Origin: DASYML01 sp036399835 | GTDB lineage: Bacteria; Acidobacteriota; Blastocatellia; Pyrinomonadales; Pyrinomonadaceae | DNA: 26,296 bases | Direction: 5' to 3' | Assembly (NCBI GenBank): GCA_036399835.1 | Contig: DASWMI010000002.1 | Location: 1 to 26,296, forward strand | Shown: piece by piece, positions 1 through 8,287 of the stretch | Position numbering within the stretch: position 1 is the stretch's first letter | Layout: each line of letters opens with the position of its first letter | Translations under genes and position numbers: made by a program | Notes under the pieces: generated by a model | The model's input: only the letters and a program-made list of their open reading frames with translations | Databases searched by the model: none | What the model was told of the DNA's origin: nothing

Positions 1-727
1 AGGCTACACCGAATCCCTGGCCTTTCTCTTCGCGGCTGGCTGCTTCCTGGCCTTGAAAAAGGAGCGATGGGTGCTGGCGGCTCTCTGCGCGGGTCTGGCC
101 TGCGCCACGCGCTCGACGGGCGTACTGCTGCTTGCGCCGCTTCTTTGGGAACTCTGGCGACGCTTTAAGACCGATTACAAACGCCTCGCGCTCTACACCG
201 CCGCCTGTAGCCTGCTCGCCACCTCTGGGCTGTGGCTCTACATGATCTATCTCTGGAAAACTTTTAATAGCCCGCTGGCCTTCGTCGCCGCCGGAAGAGC
301 ATGGCAGAGAGGGATGGCAATCGGCAAAGGCCCCGGGCTGTTGAGCGAGGGCAACCTGTTTCAAGCCCTCATGCTCAAGCCCTTCCGTCATCTCGAAGAC
401 ATCTTTTACGCTGGACCAAACCCGAACTCTTTAGACCCCTGGTTCTTCCTGCTCTTCTTTCTGCTCATCATCTTCGGACGCAAACGCGTTCCCTTCTCAT
501 TTACGCTTTACGCGCTCGGCGTGCTCCTGCTCCCCTACATCACGATTAGCGGCAGCCTCGGATTCCAGTCCTTTACGAGATACATCCTGCTGGCTTTTCC
601 GGTCTTTATCATCCTCGCGCAGCTCAGCAAAAGAAGGGCCTGGCTCGGTCTCGGGCTGACGGGCATCTTCGCCGCGATGCTCTTTATGTACACGGCCCTC
701 TTTGCACAATGGTACTGGGCCGGGTGA
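1..727 (+). CDS. PIG-V-type membrane mannosyltransferase (3' part)
   Basis: The reading frame is open from the left edge (first full codon at base 2), so the start lies outside the window and about 241 C-terminal residues are seen. The protein is strongly hydrophobic, with roughly five or six membrane segments. It opens with GYTESLAFLFAAG, followed by ACATRSTGVLLLAPL. This YTE-S-LF plus A-A-x-R-G arrangement is what I associate with PIG-V/GT-C integral membrane mannosyltransferases, which use polyprenyl-phosphate-linked sugar as donor at the outer face of the membrane. The downstream GT2 gene (1930-2913) is of the type that makes such donors, which supports a shared glycan pathway. A TTG at 53 is internal, not the start. 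The family call is from motif memory; another GT-C family such as ArnT/PMT-like is possible. About 180 bases without a convincing gene follow. Confidence 0.6.
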   Translation, partial: GYTESLAFLFAAGCFLALKKERWVLAALCAGLACATRSTGVLLLAPLLWELWRRFKTDYKRLALYTAACSLLATSGLWLYMIYLWKTFNSPLAFVAAGRAWQRGMAIGKGPGLLSEGNLFQALMLKPFRHLEDIFYAGPNPNSLDPWFFLLFFLLIIFGRKRVPFSFTLYALGVLLLPYITISGSLGFQSFTRYILLAFPVFIILAQLSKRRAWLGLGLTGIFAAMLFMYTALFAQWYWAG

Positions 728-907
728 ACCGCGCGATGCGTTCGAGACTTATCATGCTGGTCCGGTTTCTCTTATCCGTCCGGCGCGAAGTTTGGTTAAG
801 GCCGCGCGCCGGGTTGAACGGGGCTTATCCGGCCAGTATGCTTAGGACGAGCGGAGCAGTTTTGGGCTTGAGCTTAAAGTCTATTTGAAGAGGAGCGTGC
901 GCGGGCG

Positions 908-1705
908 TTGAAAGAGATTCTTGAGAGGGAGCGAAGCTTTCATGATGAGTGGGCCTCTTCGATTGATGTCGAAGAGATTCCCGTTCGTGACTACTTCGAG
1001 GTCTGCACCGCGCCCGAGAACCGTTTTATCCTCAAGCATCTGGGAGATGTCAAAGGTAAGCGCCTGCTGGACCTAGGCTGCGGGGCGGGCGAGAACAGCG
1101 TCTATTTCGCAGAGCAGGGCGCAGAGTGCACGGCCTCTGATTTCTCGCCCGGCATGGTCGAGGTGGCGCTTAAGCTGGCCGAGCGTCACGGCGTGCGGAT
1201 TGAAGGGCGCGTTATCAACGCGATGAAGATAGATTTTCCCGATAACACCTTTGACATCGTTTATGCGGCGAACCTGCTTCATCACCTGCCCGACCCGCAG
1301 GTTGCGCTGCGCGAGATACATCGCGTGCTGAGGCCCGGCGGCAAAGCCTGTTTCTGGGACCCGCTGCGCCACAATCCGGTGATAGACATCTACCGCCGGA
1401 TGGCGACCGAAGTCCGCAGCGAAGACGAGAGACCCCTGGATATTCGTATCACGCGCTTTGTTAAATCGCTTTTCTCCGAGACCGTTTACGATACCTTCTG
1501 GCTCGCCACTTTATGGATTTTCATGCGCTTCTACCTCGTCGAGCGCGTCAATCCGAACGAGGAGCGATACTGGAAAAAAATCATCACCGAGAGCGCACGC
1601 CTCGAAAAGAGCTATCAACGTTTGGAGAAGCTCGACGCGGCCCTCAAGAAAATCTCATATCTCAAAAGATTCGCCTGGAACATCGCCGTCGTCGCCACGA
1701 AATAA
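908..1705 (+). CDS. Class I SAM-dependent methyltransferase
   Basis: A 265-residue protein with a Methyltransf_11-type domain. Motif I is LLDLGCGAGENS (Asp55 begins the DLGCGAG loop that binds SAM), the motif II acidic position is in ASDFSPGM, and the post-motif is HRVLRPGGKACFWDP. The C-terminal third (about 170-265) has a hydrophobic amphipathic stretch, TLWIFMRFYLVERV, which may contact the membrane or a lipid-linked substrate. The start is TTG: an in-frame stop at 875-877 excludes longer forms, no ATG lies between, and AAGAGGAG (888-895) is a good ribosome binding site 12 bases upstream. The substrate cannot be read from the sequence. Neighbouring glycosyltransferases suggest a sugar or polyprenyl-linked glycan, but ubiquinone/menaquinone-type substrates are not excluded. 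Confidence 0.85.
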   Translation: MKEILERERSFHDEWASSIDVEEIPVRDYFEVCTAPENRFILKHLGDVKGKRLLDLGCGAGENSVYFAEQGAECTASDFSPGMVEVALKLAERHGVRIEGRVINAMKIDFPDNTFDIVYAANLLHHLPDPQVALREIHRVLRPGGKACFWDPLRHNPVIDIYRRMATEVRSEDERPLDIRITRFVKSLFSETVYDTFWLATLWIFMRFYLVERVNPNEERYWKKIITESARLEKSYQRLEKLDAALKKISYLKRFAWNIAVVATK

Positions 1706-1740
1706 TTACGGACAAGACTTGAGATTGAATTTAAGATTAG

Positions 1741-1862
1741 CCACAGAGACACAGAGAAAACGATGAACACGGAACGCGGAATAAAAGAGCCTTGCTTTTT
1801 AGCTCATCTCTCATCGTTCCTGGCTTATCCTTTCTTATCTCCTTGTCTCCGTGTCTCTGTGG
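1741..1862. repeat. MITE-like inverted-repeat element
   Basis: The terminal arms are CCACAGAGACACAGAG (1741-1756) and its near-perfect reverse complement CTCCGTGTCTCTGTGG (1847-1862, 15 of 16 matched). A second inner pair, AACGATGA (1759-1766) and TCATCGTT (1811-1818), extends the pairing, so a long imperfect hairpin can form. The element is AT-richer than its surroundings, carries no ORF, and fills most of the gap between the methyltransferase and the GT2 gene. Similar CCACAGAGACACAGAG arms occur in intergenic repeats of other environmental bacteria as I recall them (not verified). I see no clear target-site duplication. It could instead act as a transcriptional terminator or RNA hairpin. 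Confidence 0.7.
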
Positions 1863-1929
1863 TTGATTCTTGTTTTTGAAATTCTCTTTTAATATTGCCT
1901 AAGGAATCGCGGGAAGTCTGGAGAGCTGC

Positions 1930-2913
1930 ATGGAACCGGACTATTCACTGGTCATTCCAATTTATAACGAAGAAGAGACCATCCCTGAGATGTACGGTCG
2001 CTTGAAGACCGTGCTGGACCAGTTGCCTGGCAGTTATGAGTTGATATTGATTGATGACGGGAGCCGTGACCGCTCGCTGGAATTGATACGCGAGTTGCAC
2101 GCCAGCGACCCGCGCGTCTGTTATGTCAGCCTGGCTCGCAACTTCGGTCATCAGGTCGCGGTCACGGCTGGCCTCAACTTCGCGCGCGGCCAGACGGTCG
2201 TCATTCTCGACGCTGACTTGCAGGACCCGCCCGAATTGATTCCGCAGATGCTTGAAAAGTGGAGAGAGGGCTACCAGGTGGTCTACGCGCAGCGCAGCTC
2301 CAGGGAACAGGAGAATTGGGTCAAGCAGTTTTTCGCCTACGTCTTCTACCGCGTCCTGCGCATGCTGACGGACGTAGACATTCCGGCAGACGCCGGCGAT
2401 TTCTGCCTGATGGACCGCAAGGTCGTCAACACCTTGAATTCGCTGCCGGAGCGCAATCGTTATCTGCGCGGGTTGCGTGCCTGGGTCGGGTTCAGCCAGA
2501 CGCACATCACCTTTGACCGCGCGCCGCGCTTCGCGGGCAAACCGAAATACACTTTCCGCAAATCTCTGGGGCTGGCGATTCACGGCATCGTCTCGCTCTC
2601 GCGCGTCCCGCTCCGGCTGGCGACCTACGTCGGTCTGTTCGCCGCCGGAATCGCGCTGATGATGATCGTGCTCGTGGCCTACTGGCGCTTGTTTCACCCG
2701 GTCGCGCCGCTCATCGGTTATACCATCATCACGGCGGCGGTCTTCTTTCTCGGCGCGGTCCAGCTTCTCAGCCTGGGAATTTTAGGAGAATATATCGGTC
2801 TCATCTACGAGGAGGTCAAGGGGCGGCCCATTTACACTATCAACGAGATTGCGGGCGTCGTGCAGCCCGCCGCCTCCCAGTCCACGCACAAGGCCGATAC
2901 CGTAGAGGTCTAG
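1930..2913 (+). CDS. GT2 polyprenyl-phosphate glycosyltransferase (GtrB/DPM-like)
   Basis: A 327-residue GT-A fold glycosyltransferase with two C-terminal membrane helices, the usual size and layout of bactoprenol glucosyltransferases. It starts with SLVIPIYNEEETIPEM. The nucleotide-sugar binding DDGS begins at Asp42, and the catalytic/metal DADLQDPPE begins at Asp94 (DAD 94-96). The helices are at about 230-256 and 262-284, followed by the characteristic LGEYIGLIYEEVKGRPIY. Such enzymes transfer glucose, mannose or a related sugar from a nucleotide donor to undecaprenyl phosphate on the cytoplasmic face. The lipid-linked sugar is then flipped and used by membrane glycosyltransferases such as the one at the left edge. 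The ATG at 1930 has GGAG at 1920-1923 upstream. The sugar is not determinable here. Confidence 0.88.
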   Translation: MEPDYSLVIPIYNEEETIPEMYGRLKTVLDQLPGSYELILIDDGSRDRSLELIRELHASDPRVCYVSLARNFGHQVAVTAGLNFARGQTVVILDADLQDPPELIPQMLEKWREGYQVVYAQRSSREQENWVKQFFAYVFYRVLRMLTDVDIPADAGDFCLMDRKVVNTLNSLPERNRYLRGLRAWVGFSQTHITFDRAPRFAGKPKYTFRKSLGLAIHGIVSLSRVPLRLATYVGLFAAGIALMMIVLVAYWRLFHPVAPLIGYTIITAAVFFLGAVQLLSLGILGEYIGLIYEEVKGRPIYTINEIAGVVQPAASQSTHKADTVEV

Positions 2914-3006
2914 CGCGGCCCTCGCTGGTCCAGTAGAGAGCCGGGCCGCAATGGTTGCCGCGCGCCTGGTTGTCATTAAGCTATTCCCTGTCAGACTCTT
3001 TACCAA

Positions 3007-4800
3007 ATGTCTCTCGAAGAACACCAAAATTATCAAGGAGTCATCATCTCTTCTTCTGGACCAGCCATCGCCGGAGAATCTTTCGAGCTTATCCTAAGCG
3101 TGCTGGCCGAATTCAAAAGCGATTACTCGTTTCACTACTTTCTTGCCAACCAGCCGCCCGCCTCTCAGCTCGGCGAACTGGTTGAAGCCTACGAGCTGGC
3201 CTCGCATGTGACGAGTTTGGGCCAACTCTCGGACGCAGAGCTTGAGCAGCTACTGGCTGCCACAGACATCGCGCTCTGCCTGCCGGAGCAAGCGACCCCC
3301 AAAGACCTGCATCATCTTTCGCGCCTGATGGCCGCCGGAGTCCCGACACTGGTTTTTAATAGCGATGCCTTTATGCAGTTGCCGGACGAGAGCGTCGTCA
3401 AGATTGACAGAGACGAGTATGCCGCGCCGATGCTCAGGGCTTTTCTTGAAAGGCTAATGGAAGACGAGCGTTTACGCGCACGCATCGGCGCAAACGCGCG
3501 TCTCTACGCCGAATCGAACGGCGAGCAAGCTGTCTCCCGCCGCGTCGAAACAAATACTGGTCCACCTCTCGAATCTTCGAGCCAGCCCGCCGGTCGTTTT
3601 CAAAAGCTGGCAGGCATAGACTACAAGCGCGGCGCGATTCTTTATCCGGACAGGCTGGACCAAAACAATCGCCATCACCTCTTGACCAAGCCCTTCTACA
3701 ATCTGGCTCACAAAATCGCGCGTTGGGACAACGAGGGGATGGACGAGGAGACGCACAGGCATTTTTGCGATTTCGCCAACATGGCGGTCGCGCTCGCGCT
3801 CCCCGCGGGGGCGCGTCTGCTCGATGTAGGCTGCGGCTCCGGCTGGCTCTCCGAATACTTCGCGCGGCTCGGCTACGATGTGACGGGCATAGACATCAGC
3901 CCCGAGTTGATAGCGATGGCGGATGAGAGGCTGCGGCGCGTGCCTTACGGCGTGGACCTTGAGACGCCGCTGCGCTATCGTTTTCTGGTCCAGGACATAG
4001 AAGCCGCGCCGCTCGACGAACTCTTCGATGCCATCATCTGCTACGACGCGCTGCATCATTTCGAGGACGAGCACGCCGTTCTTGCTCATCTTTCAGGGAT
4101 GCTCAAGAGCGGCGGACTGCTCTTTGTGCTTGAAGGCGAGAGGCCGCCCGCAGGCTCCGAGACGGAAGAAGAGCTGCGCAGCGTGATGCGCCAGTACGAG
4201 ACGCTGGAATCGCCCTTCGACGCTGGCTACCTGCGCGCGCTGCTCAAAGATCACGGCTTTGCTATCGTCGGCGACTACCTGAGCGTCAATGGATTGTTCG
4301 AGCGCGAACGGCTCAACGAGCAGAAACAATTATCGGTCGAGCCTGCCGCCGTCAATTATCTGCTCTGCAAAAAAGTCTCTACAGGAGGGCGCGCCGTAGA
4401 GCTGCCAGACAGCAGGCAGCCCGGATTGCTGCGCGCCAGCTTTACTCTCTTAGAGAGCTGGACCAATCAAGTCACACCCGGCGCACAGCTTCAGCTCTCG
4501 TTCGAGGTCTCGAACACGGGCGACACGCTCTGGCTCGTCAGCCGCGCGGCGCTCAAGGGCACAGTGCGTCTGGGTCTCAAGATACTTGACGCAGCGGGAA
4601 AGACGATTGAAGAGGTCCACGGCGTCCCGCCGCTGCCGCAAGCTCTGGCTCCGGGCGAGCGCGCGCGCCTGCGTCTCAATCATCAAGCTCCTTTAGCGCC
4701 GGGCGCGTACACATTAAAGCTCGACCTGGTAGACTCGGAGGTCTGCTGGTTCGAGCAGCAAGGCTCTGAGCCGCTCTTGCTGCCGTTTGAAGTTAAATAA
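3007..4800 (+). CDS. Fusion: GT4-like half domain, SAM methyltransferase, beta-sandwich domain
   Basis: A 597-residue protein with three parts. Residues 1 to about 175 resemble only the C-terminal (donor-binding) half of a GT4/GT-B glycosyltransferase: SLGQLSDAELEQLLAATD, then the EAAACG-like region MAAGVPTLVF and a typical RARIGANARL tail. The N-terminal acceptor half is absent. Residues about 200-450 are a class I methyltransferase with RLLDVGCGSGWLSEYF (Asp273 in motif I), TGIDISPEL, YDALHHF and LKSGGLLFVLEG. Residues about 470-597 look like an Ig-type beta-sandwich (FEVSNTGDTLW, LAPGAYTLKLDLVD), a glycan-binding style of domain. The ATG at 3007 is the first start after an in-frame stop at 2977-2979; no strong ribosome binding site is seen. 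The likely role is modification of a glycan or lipid-linked glycan; the substrate is unknown. Confidence 0.8.
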   Translation: MSLEEHQNYQGVIISSSGPAIAGESFELILSVLAEFKSDYSFHYFLANQPPASQLGELVEAYELASHVTSLGQLSDAELEQLLAATDIALCLPEQATPKDLHHLSRLMAAGVPTLVFNSDAFMQLPDESVVKIDRDEYAAPMLRAFLERLMEDERLRARIGANARLYAESNGEQAVSRRVETNTGPPLESSSQPAGRFQKLAGIDYKRGAILYPDRLDQNNRHHLLTKPFYNLAHKIARWDNEGMDEETHRHFCDFANMAVALALPAGARLLDVGCGSGWLSEYFARLGYDVTGIDISPELIAMADERLRRVPYGVDLETPLRYRFLVQDIEAAPLDELFDAIICYDALHHFEDEHAVLAHLSGMLKSGGLLFVLEGERPPAGSETEEELRSVMRQYETLESPFDAGYLRALLKDHGFAIVGDYLSVNGLFERERLNEQKQLSVEPAAVNYLLCKKVSTGGRAVELPDSRQPGLLRASFTLLESWTNQVTPGAQLQLSFEVSNTGDTLWLVSRAALKGTVRLGLKILDAAGKTIEEVHGVPPLPQALAPGERARLRLNHQAPLAPGAYTLKLDLVDSEVCWFEQQGSEPLLLPFEVK

Positions 4801-4801
4801 T

Positions 4802-6268
4802 ATGCCGGAGGTCAGGGTCTTACGTTTGAGCGAGATGCTGCTGCGCCAGAAGGGTTCTCCGGCGCGGCGCATCATACACTTGATTATCACCGTCGCGCTG
4901 CGTCTCTTCTTCCGACGGATTGAAACAAGCCACGCCGAGCTGGTCCCGATGACAGGGCCGCTGATCTTCGTGCTCAATCATCCGAACGGGCTGATTGACC
5001 CGGCGCTCATCTTTTGCGCGCTCCCGCGCCGCGTCTCCTTCCTGGCAAAGTCCACGCTCTTTCGTCTGCCCGTGCTCGGCTGGCTGATGAGAGAGGTGGA
5101 CGCGCTGCCCGTCTACAGGCGGATTGACAAGGGCGAGGACGTGTCGCAGAACCGTCAGACTTTCGCGGCCTGTTACGAGCTGCTCAGGCGCGAGCGATGT
5201 ATCGCAGTCTTTCCCGAAGGCATCTCGCACAATTCAACCTTTTTGCTTCCGGTCAAGACGGGCGCAGCACGCATCGCGCTCGGCGCTCTCTCCGTCAAAG
5301 GCAAGAGGAATGGTCCAGCGGAGAAGATGACGCTGAGAATCGTTCCCGTTGGTCTCTACTATACTTCCAAGACATCCTTTCGCAGCGAGGCGCTCTTGCG
5401 CTTCGGCAGCTACATAGAGGTCCAGGCTATCGAGGCGGACGAAAACGGCGAGCCGCCGCGCGAAGCCGTCAAGCTCCTTTCCGGCCAGATAGAGGCCGCG
5501 CTGCGCGAAGTGACGCTCAACGTCGAAGACACACGTGCGCTCGAAGAGATTAACAGGGCCGAGCAGCTCTTCTCTTCTCTTTACGAGAGCATGAACTTCA
5601 GGCAGTCGCTCTCGGATGAGTTCGACCTGCGCCGCCGCTTTGCCGAAGAGAGAAAATTTTATCGCACGCAATCTCCTGAACGCATGGAAGAGCTGCTCCG
5701 GCGCATCATGAAATACGAAGAGGAGCTTGGCAGCCTCGGCATCACGTCTGAAAACCTCTCGGTCTACACGCACTCGCGCTGGTATGTCTTCCAACACTTT
5801 CTGCTCAAGGGACTGCTGCTCCTGCTCTTCTCGCCGCTGGCCCTGGCGGGCGCGCTCCTTCATTACCCTGCCTATCTGCTCTGCGACATTCTCGCGCATC
5901 ATTACCAGAAACACGGTGCGGATGATGTTGTCTCGACCGTCAAGATTCTGGCCGCCGTCGTCCTCATGCCGCTCACCTGGATTGTCGTGACCGTCCTCGC
6001 TTATATCTTTCTCGGCTGGCGGGTGGCGCTCATGGTCTTCCCGCTGGTCATCCTCTGCGGGTATCTGGCGATGCATTGCCTGGAAGAGATGGACGAGATG
6101 AAGGGCTGGTACAGAGCCTTGCGCGTGCTTTTGGGCGAGCGCAAGATTTTTATCCGGCTGATACGCGAGAGAAGATTGCTTCACAACGAGATTAGACGGC
6201 TCGCGAGGGAAACGGGAACGGGCCGGGACAACTCCGGCCCGGCTTCGGCCTCGGGCTTCAAACGATGA
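4802..6268 (+). CDS. PlsC-like lysophospholipid/glycerol-phosphate acyltransferase
   Basis: A 488-residue LPLAT-superfamily protein. The catalytic motif is NHPNGLIDP with His60 and Asp66. This is five residues between His and Asp, as in the fungal Sct1/AAK14816-like branch, rather than the usual four. FPEGISHN (Phe137-Gly140) is the acyl-acceptor phosphate motif. Near the C-terminus are membrane segments at about 325-360 and 380-420, followed by a basic tail. Such enzymes acylate glycerol-3-phosphate or lysophosphatidate at the inner membrane. I prefer the ATG at 4802 to an in-frame TTG at 4787 because it begins one base after the stop of the preceding gene, suggesting translational coupling. 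The 3' end overlaps the next gene by four bases (ATGA at 6265-6268). Length is nearly twice that of plain PlsC because of the C-terminal membrane domain. Confidence 0.82.
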   Translation: MPEVRVLRLSEMLLRQKGSPARRIIHLIITVALRLFFRRIETSHAELVPMTGPLIFVLNHPNGLIDPALIFCALPRRVSFLAKSTLFRLPVLGWLMREVDALPVYRRIDKGEDVSQNRQTFAACYELLRRERCIAVFPEGISHNSTFLLPVKTGAARIALGALSVKGKRNGPAEKMTLRIVPVGLYYTSKTSFRSEALLRFGSYIEVQAIEADENGEPPREAVKLLSGQIEAALREVTLNVEDTRALEEINRAEQLFSSLYESMNFRQSLSDEFDLRRRFAEERKFYRTQSPERMEELLRRIMKYEEELGSLGITSENLSVYTHSRWYVFQHFLLKGLLLLLFSPLALAGALLHYPAYLLCDILAHHYQKHGADDVVSTVKILAAVVLMPLTWIVVTVLAYIFLGWRVALMVFPLVILCGYLAMHCLEEMDEMKGWYRALRVLLGERKIFIRLIRERRLLHNEIRRLARETGTGRDNSGPASASGFKR

Positions 6269-6726
6269 GCAGGATGCCCACACTGGACCAGTTCTCGGCA
6301 GGCGGCGTCGCCTTTCGCCGCAGAGGTCCGGAGATTGAAGTCGCGCTCATCTCTGTCGGCGCAGAGGGCCGCTGGCAGTTGCCCAAAGGCCGCATAGACC
6401 TGGATGAAGCGCCGGAAACTGCTGCCATGCGAGAGGTCCGCGAGGAGGCCGGGCTGGAAACTGAAATGCTCGGCCTGATTGACCGTGTTGAATACTGGTA
6501 CATCGCCACGAATCGCGAGGGCCGCGTGCGCTTTCATAAGTTCGTGCACTTTTACCTGCTCCGCTATCGCTCCGGTGACGTGCGCGACCACGACCAGGAA
6601 GTCAACGAAGCACGCTGGTTCGGCATAGACGAAGCGCAGGAGATACTCGCCTTCGCCACCGAAAAAAGGATGGTCGCCCGCGCACGCGAGATGATCGCGT
6701 CTCTGGACCAGCGCGGAATAGCTTGA
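6265..6726 (+). CDS. Nudix hydrolase
   Basis: A 153-residue single-domain Nudix protein. The Nudix box GX5EX7REUXEEXGU is complete: Gly42, Glu48, Arg56-Glu57, Glu60-Glu61, Gly63-Leu64. The box glutamates bind the metal that activates water for cleavage of a nucleoside diphosphate linked to another group. The leading FSAGGVAFRRR and WQLPKGRID resemble the diadenosine polyphosphate (Ap4A/Ap6A) hydrolase branch, but the true substrate is not decided by this motif. Its ATG lies within the ATGA overlap with the acyltransferase stop, indicating translational coupling and shared transcription. The class V aminotransferase begins 29 bases after its stop. Confidence 0.9.
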   Translation: MSRMPTLDQFSAGGVAFRRRGPEIEVALISVGAEGRWQLPKGRIDLDEAPETAAMREVREEAGLETEMLGLIDRVEYWYIATNREGRVRFHKFVHFYLLRYRSGDVRDHDQEVNEARWFGIDEAQEILAFATEKRMVARAREMIASLDQRGIA

Positions 6727-6755
6727 AGATCAAGAGAGGAAAGAAACCACACAGC

Positions 6756-8030
6756 ATGACGGAAGCCACACAGCAGGCCGCGCAGGATGCGCGCTCGACC
6801 GCCGAAATCAGAACGCACTTCCCCGCCCTCGAACGCAGCCACAACGGTTTTCCGGTCGCCTACTTCGATGGTCCGGGCGGGACGCAGATTCCGCGCATCG
6901 TCGCTCAGGCGATGACGGATTATCTTTATCATCACAACGCGAACACGCACTGGGCCTACCCGACCAGCGAAGAGACGGACGCGTTAATAGAGTCTGCGCG
7001 GCAGGCGCTGGCGGATTTCCTCAACGCCAGCCCCTCTGAGATAGCCTTTGGCGCAAACATGACGACGCTCGCCTTTCATCTTTCCAGGGCGCTCGGTCGC
7101 AGCTTGCGCAAAGGCGACGAAATCGTCGTCACGGAATTGGACCACCACGCCAACATCGCGCCCTGGCAGGCGCTTGAGCGAGAGCGCGGCCTGACGCTGC
7201 GCACGGTCAGGATGCTGCCCGAAACGGGCGAGCTTGACTGGGAAGACTTTGCGCGCAAGCTTAACGGGAAGACAAAGCTGGTCGCCCTCGGCGCAGCCTC
7301 GAACGCGCTCGGCACAATCACGGATGTTCGTCGCGCAGGCGAGATGGCCCACCACGCCGGGGCGCTTCTTTTTGTGGACGCGGTTCATTACGCGCCGCAT
7401 CTGCTGGCGGACGTGCGCGCGCTCGGCTGCGATTTTCTGGGCTGCTCCGCCTACAAGTTTTACGGCCCGCACATCGGCGTGCTCTACGGCAGGCAGGAGC
7501 TTTTAGAGTCAATCGATTTTCCCAGGCTCGCGCCCGCGCCCGACACAGCGCCTGAACGGCTTGAGACTGGCACACAGAATCATGAAGGCATGATGGGCGC
7601 GGCGGCGGCTGTGGACTTTCTGGCCTCGCTCGCCGGTGGACCAGTAAATCCTGCCGTTGGACCAGAGAGGCGCGAGCGTCTGCGCTCAAGCTTTGATGCG
7701 TTGCACGCGCGCGGCGCAAGGCTCACAGCGCAGATGCACGAAGGACTCTCTTCGATTAAAGGCGTGCGCCTCTATGGACCAAAGCCCGACAGGCCGCGCA
7801 CGCCGACCATCTCTTTTACGGTCCGGAATGTTTTCTCCACGGAAGTCGCACGCAGGCTCGCGGCTCGCGGCATCTTCGCCTCGCACGGAGACTTTTACGC
7901 GATGACCGTCATCGAGCGGCTCGGCCTCGCGCCCGAAGGTCTCGTCCGCGCGGGCTGTGCCTGCTACACCACAGAAGAAGAGGTCGCGCGGCTTGTTGAT
8001 GAAGTGAGGGCTATCGCGCAGCACGGATGA
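6756..8030 (+). CDS. Class V aminotransferase / cysteine desulfurase-like PLP enzyme
   Basis: A 424-residue fold-type I PLP enzyme of the cysteine desulfurase-like (VC1184/TIGR01976-type) group. YFDGPGGTQIP opens the domain and FGANMTTLAFHLSRAL is the cofactor phosphate region. ELDHHANIAPW carries the ring-stacking His. Asp208 in VDAVHYAPH contacts the pyridine nitrogen, and Lys234 in SAYKFYGPH is the Schiff-base lysine. The loop where SufS/IscS carry the catalytic Cys reads ASHGDFYAM and has none; Cys401 and Cys403 near the end (AGCACYTTEEEV) are not at that place. It may therefore be a lyase, epimerase or aminotransferase rather than a sulfur donor. The ATG at 6756 is preceded by GAGAGGAAAG at about 6734. 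An in-frame TTG at 6723 overlapping the Nudix stop is the alternative start. Confidence 0.8.
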   Translation: MTEATQQAAQDARSTAEIRTHFPALERSHNGFPVAYFDGPGGTQIPRIVAQAMTDYLYHHNANTHWAYPTSEETDALIESARQALADFLNASPSEIAFGANMTTLAFHLSRALGRSLRKGDEIVVTELDHHANIAPWQALERERGLTLRTVRMLPETGELDWEDFARKLNGKTKLVALGAASNALGTITDVRRAGEMAHHAGALLFVDAVHYAPHLLADVRALGCDFLGCSAYKFYGPHIGVLYGRQELLESIDFPRLAPAPDTAPERLETGTQNHEGMMGAAAAVDFLASLAGGPVNPAVGPERRERLRSSFDALHARGARLTAQMHEGLSSIKGVRLYGPKPDRPRTPTISFTVRNVFSTEVARRLAARGIFASHGDFYAMTVIERLGLAPEGLVRAGCACYTTEEEVARLVDEVRAIAQHG

Positions 8031-8287
8031 AGCGCGGCAAATAAGCTGTAGATAGCATGTCCGAAAAATTCGCTCTTCCTCGTTGGCCCAAGCTTGTGGC
8101 ATACTCCGCCCAGTTGCGGTATTTATCTTTGGCTTAGATGGCGGAAAACGTTATCTACTCTTGCCTTCTCCGCAGCTATTCATGCGTCAATCCCGTTGAG
8201 CACCAGAAACGGGTGCGTGCCTCGACAGCCGTTGCGCCATCGCAGGCAAAGTAATCAAACCCTTCTTCAAAGAAAGATACGAACACT

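Noticed and set aside
780..812. CCGGCGCG/CGCGCCGG hairpin after the first gene as a terminator
   Set aside because: The stem is only 8 bp with a 17-base loop and no T-run follows, so a terminator call is not supported.
1945..2697. Long 250-codon open frame on the minus strand inside the GT2 gene
   Set aside because: It is the antisense shadow of a clear GT2 gene in GC-rich DNA, with no ribosome binding site and no recognisable domain.
5234..6283. 349-codon open frame antisense to the acyltransferase
   Set aside because: A shadow frame; the plus-strand protein has complete catalytic motifs and start/stop coupling to its neighbours.
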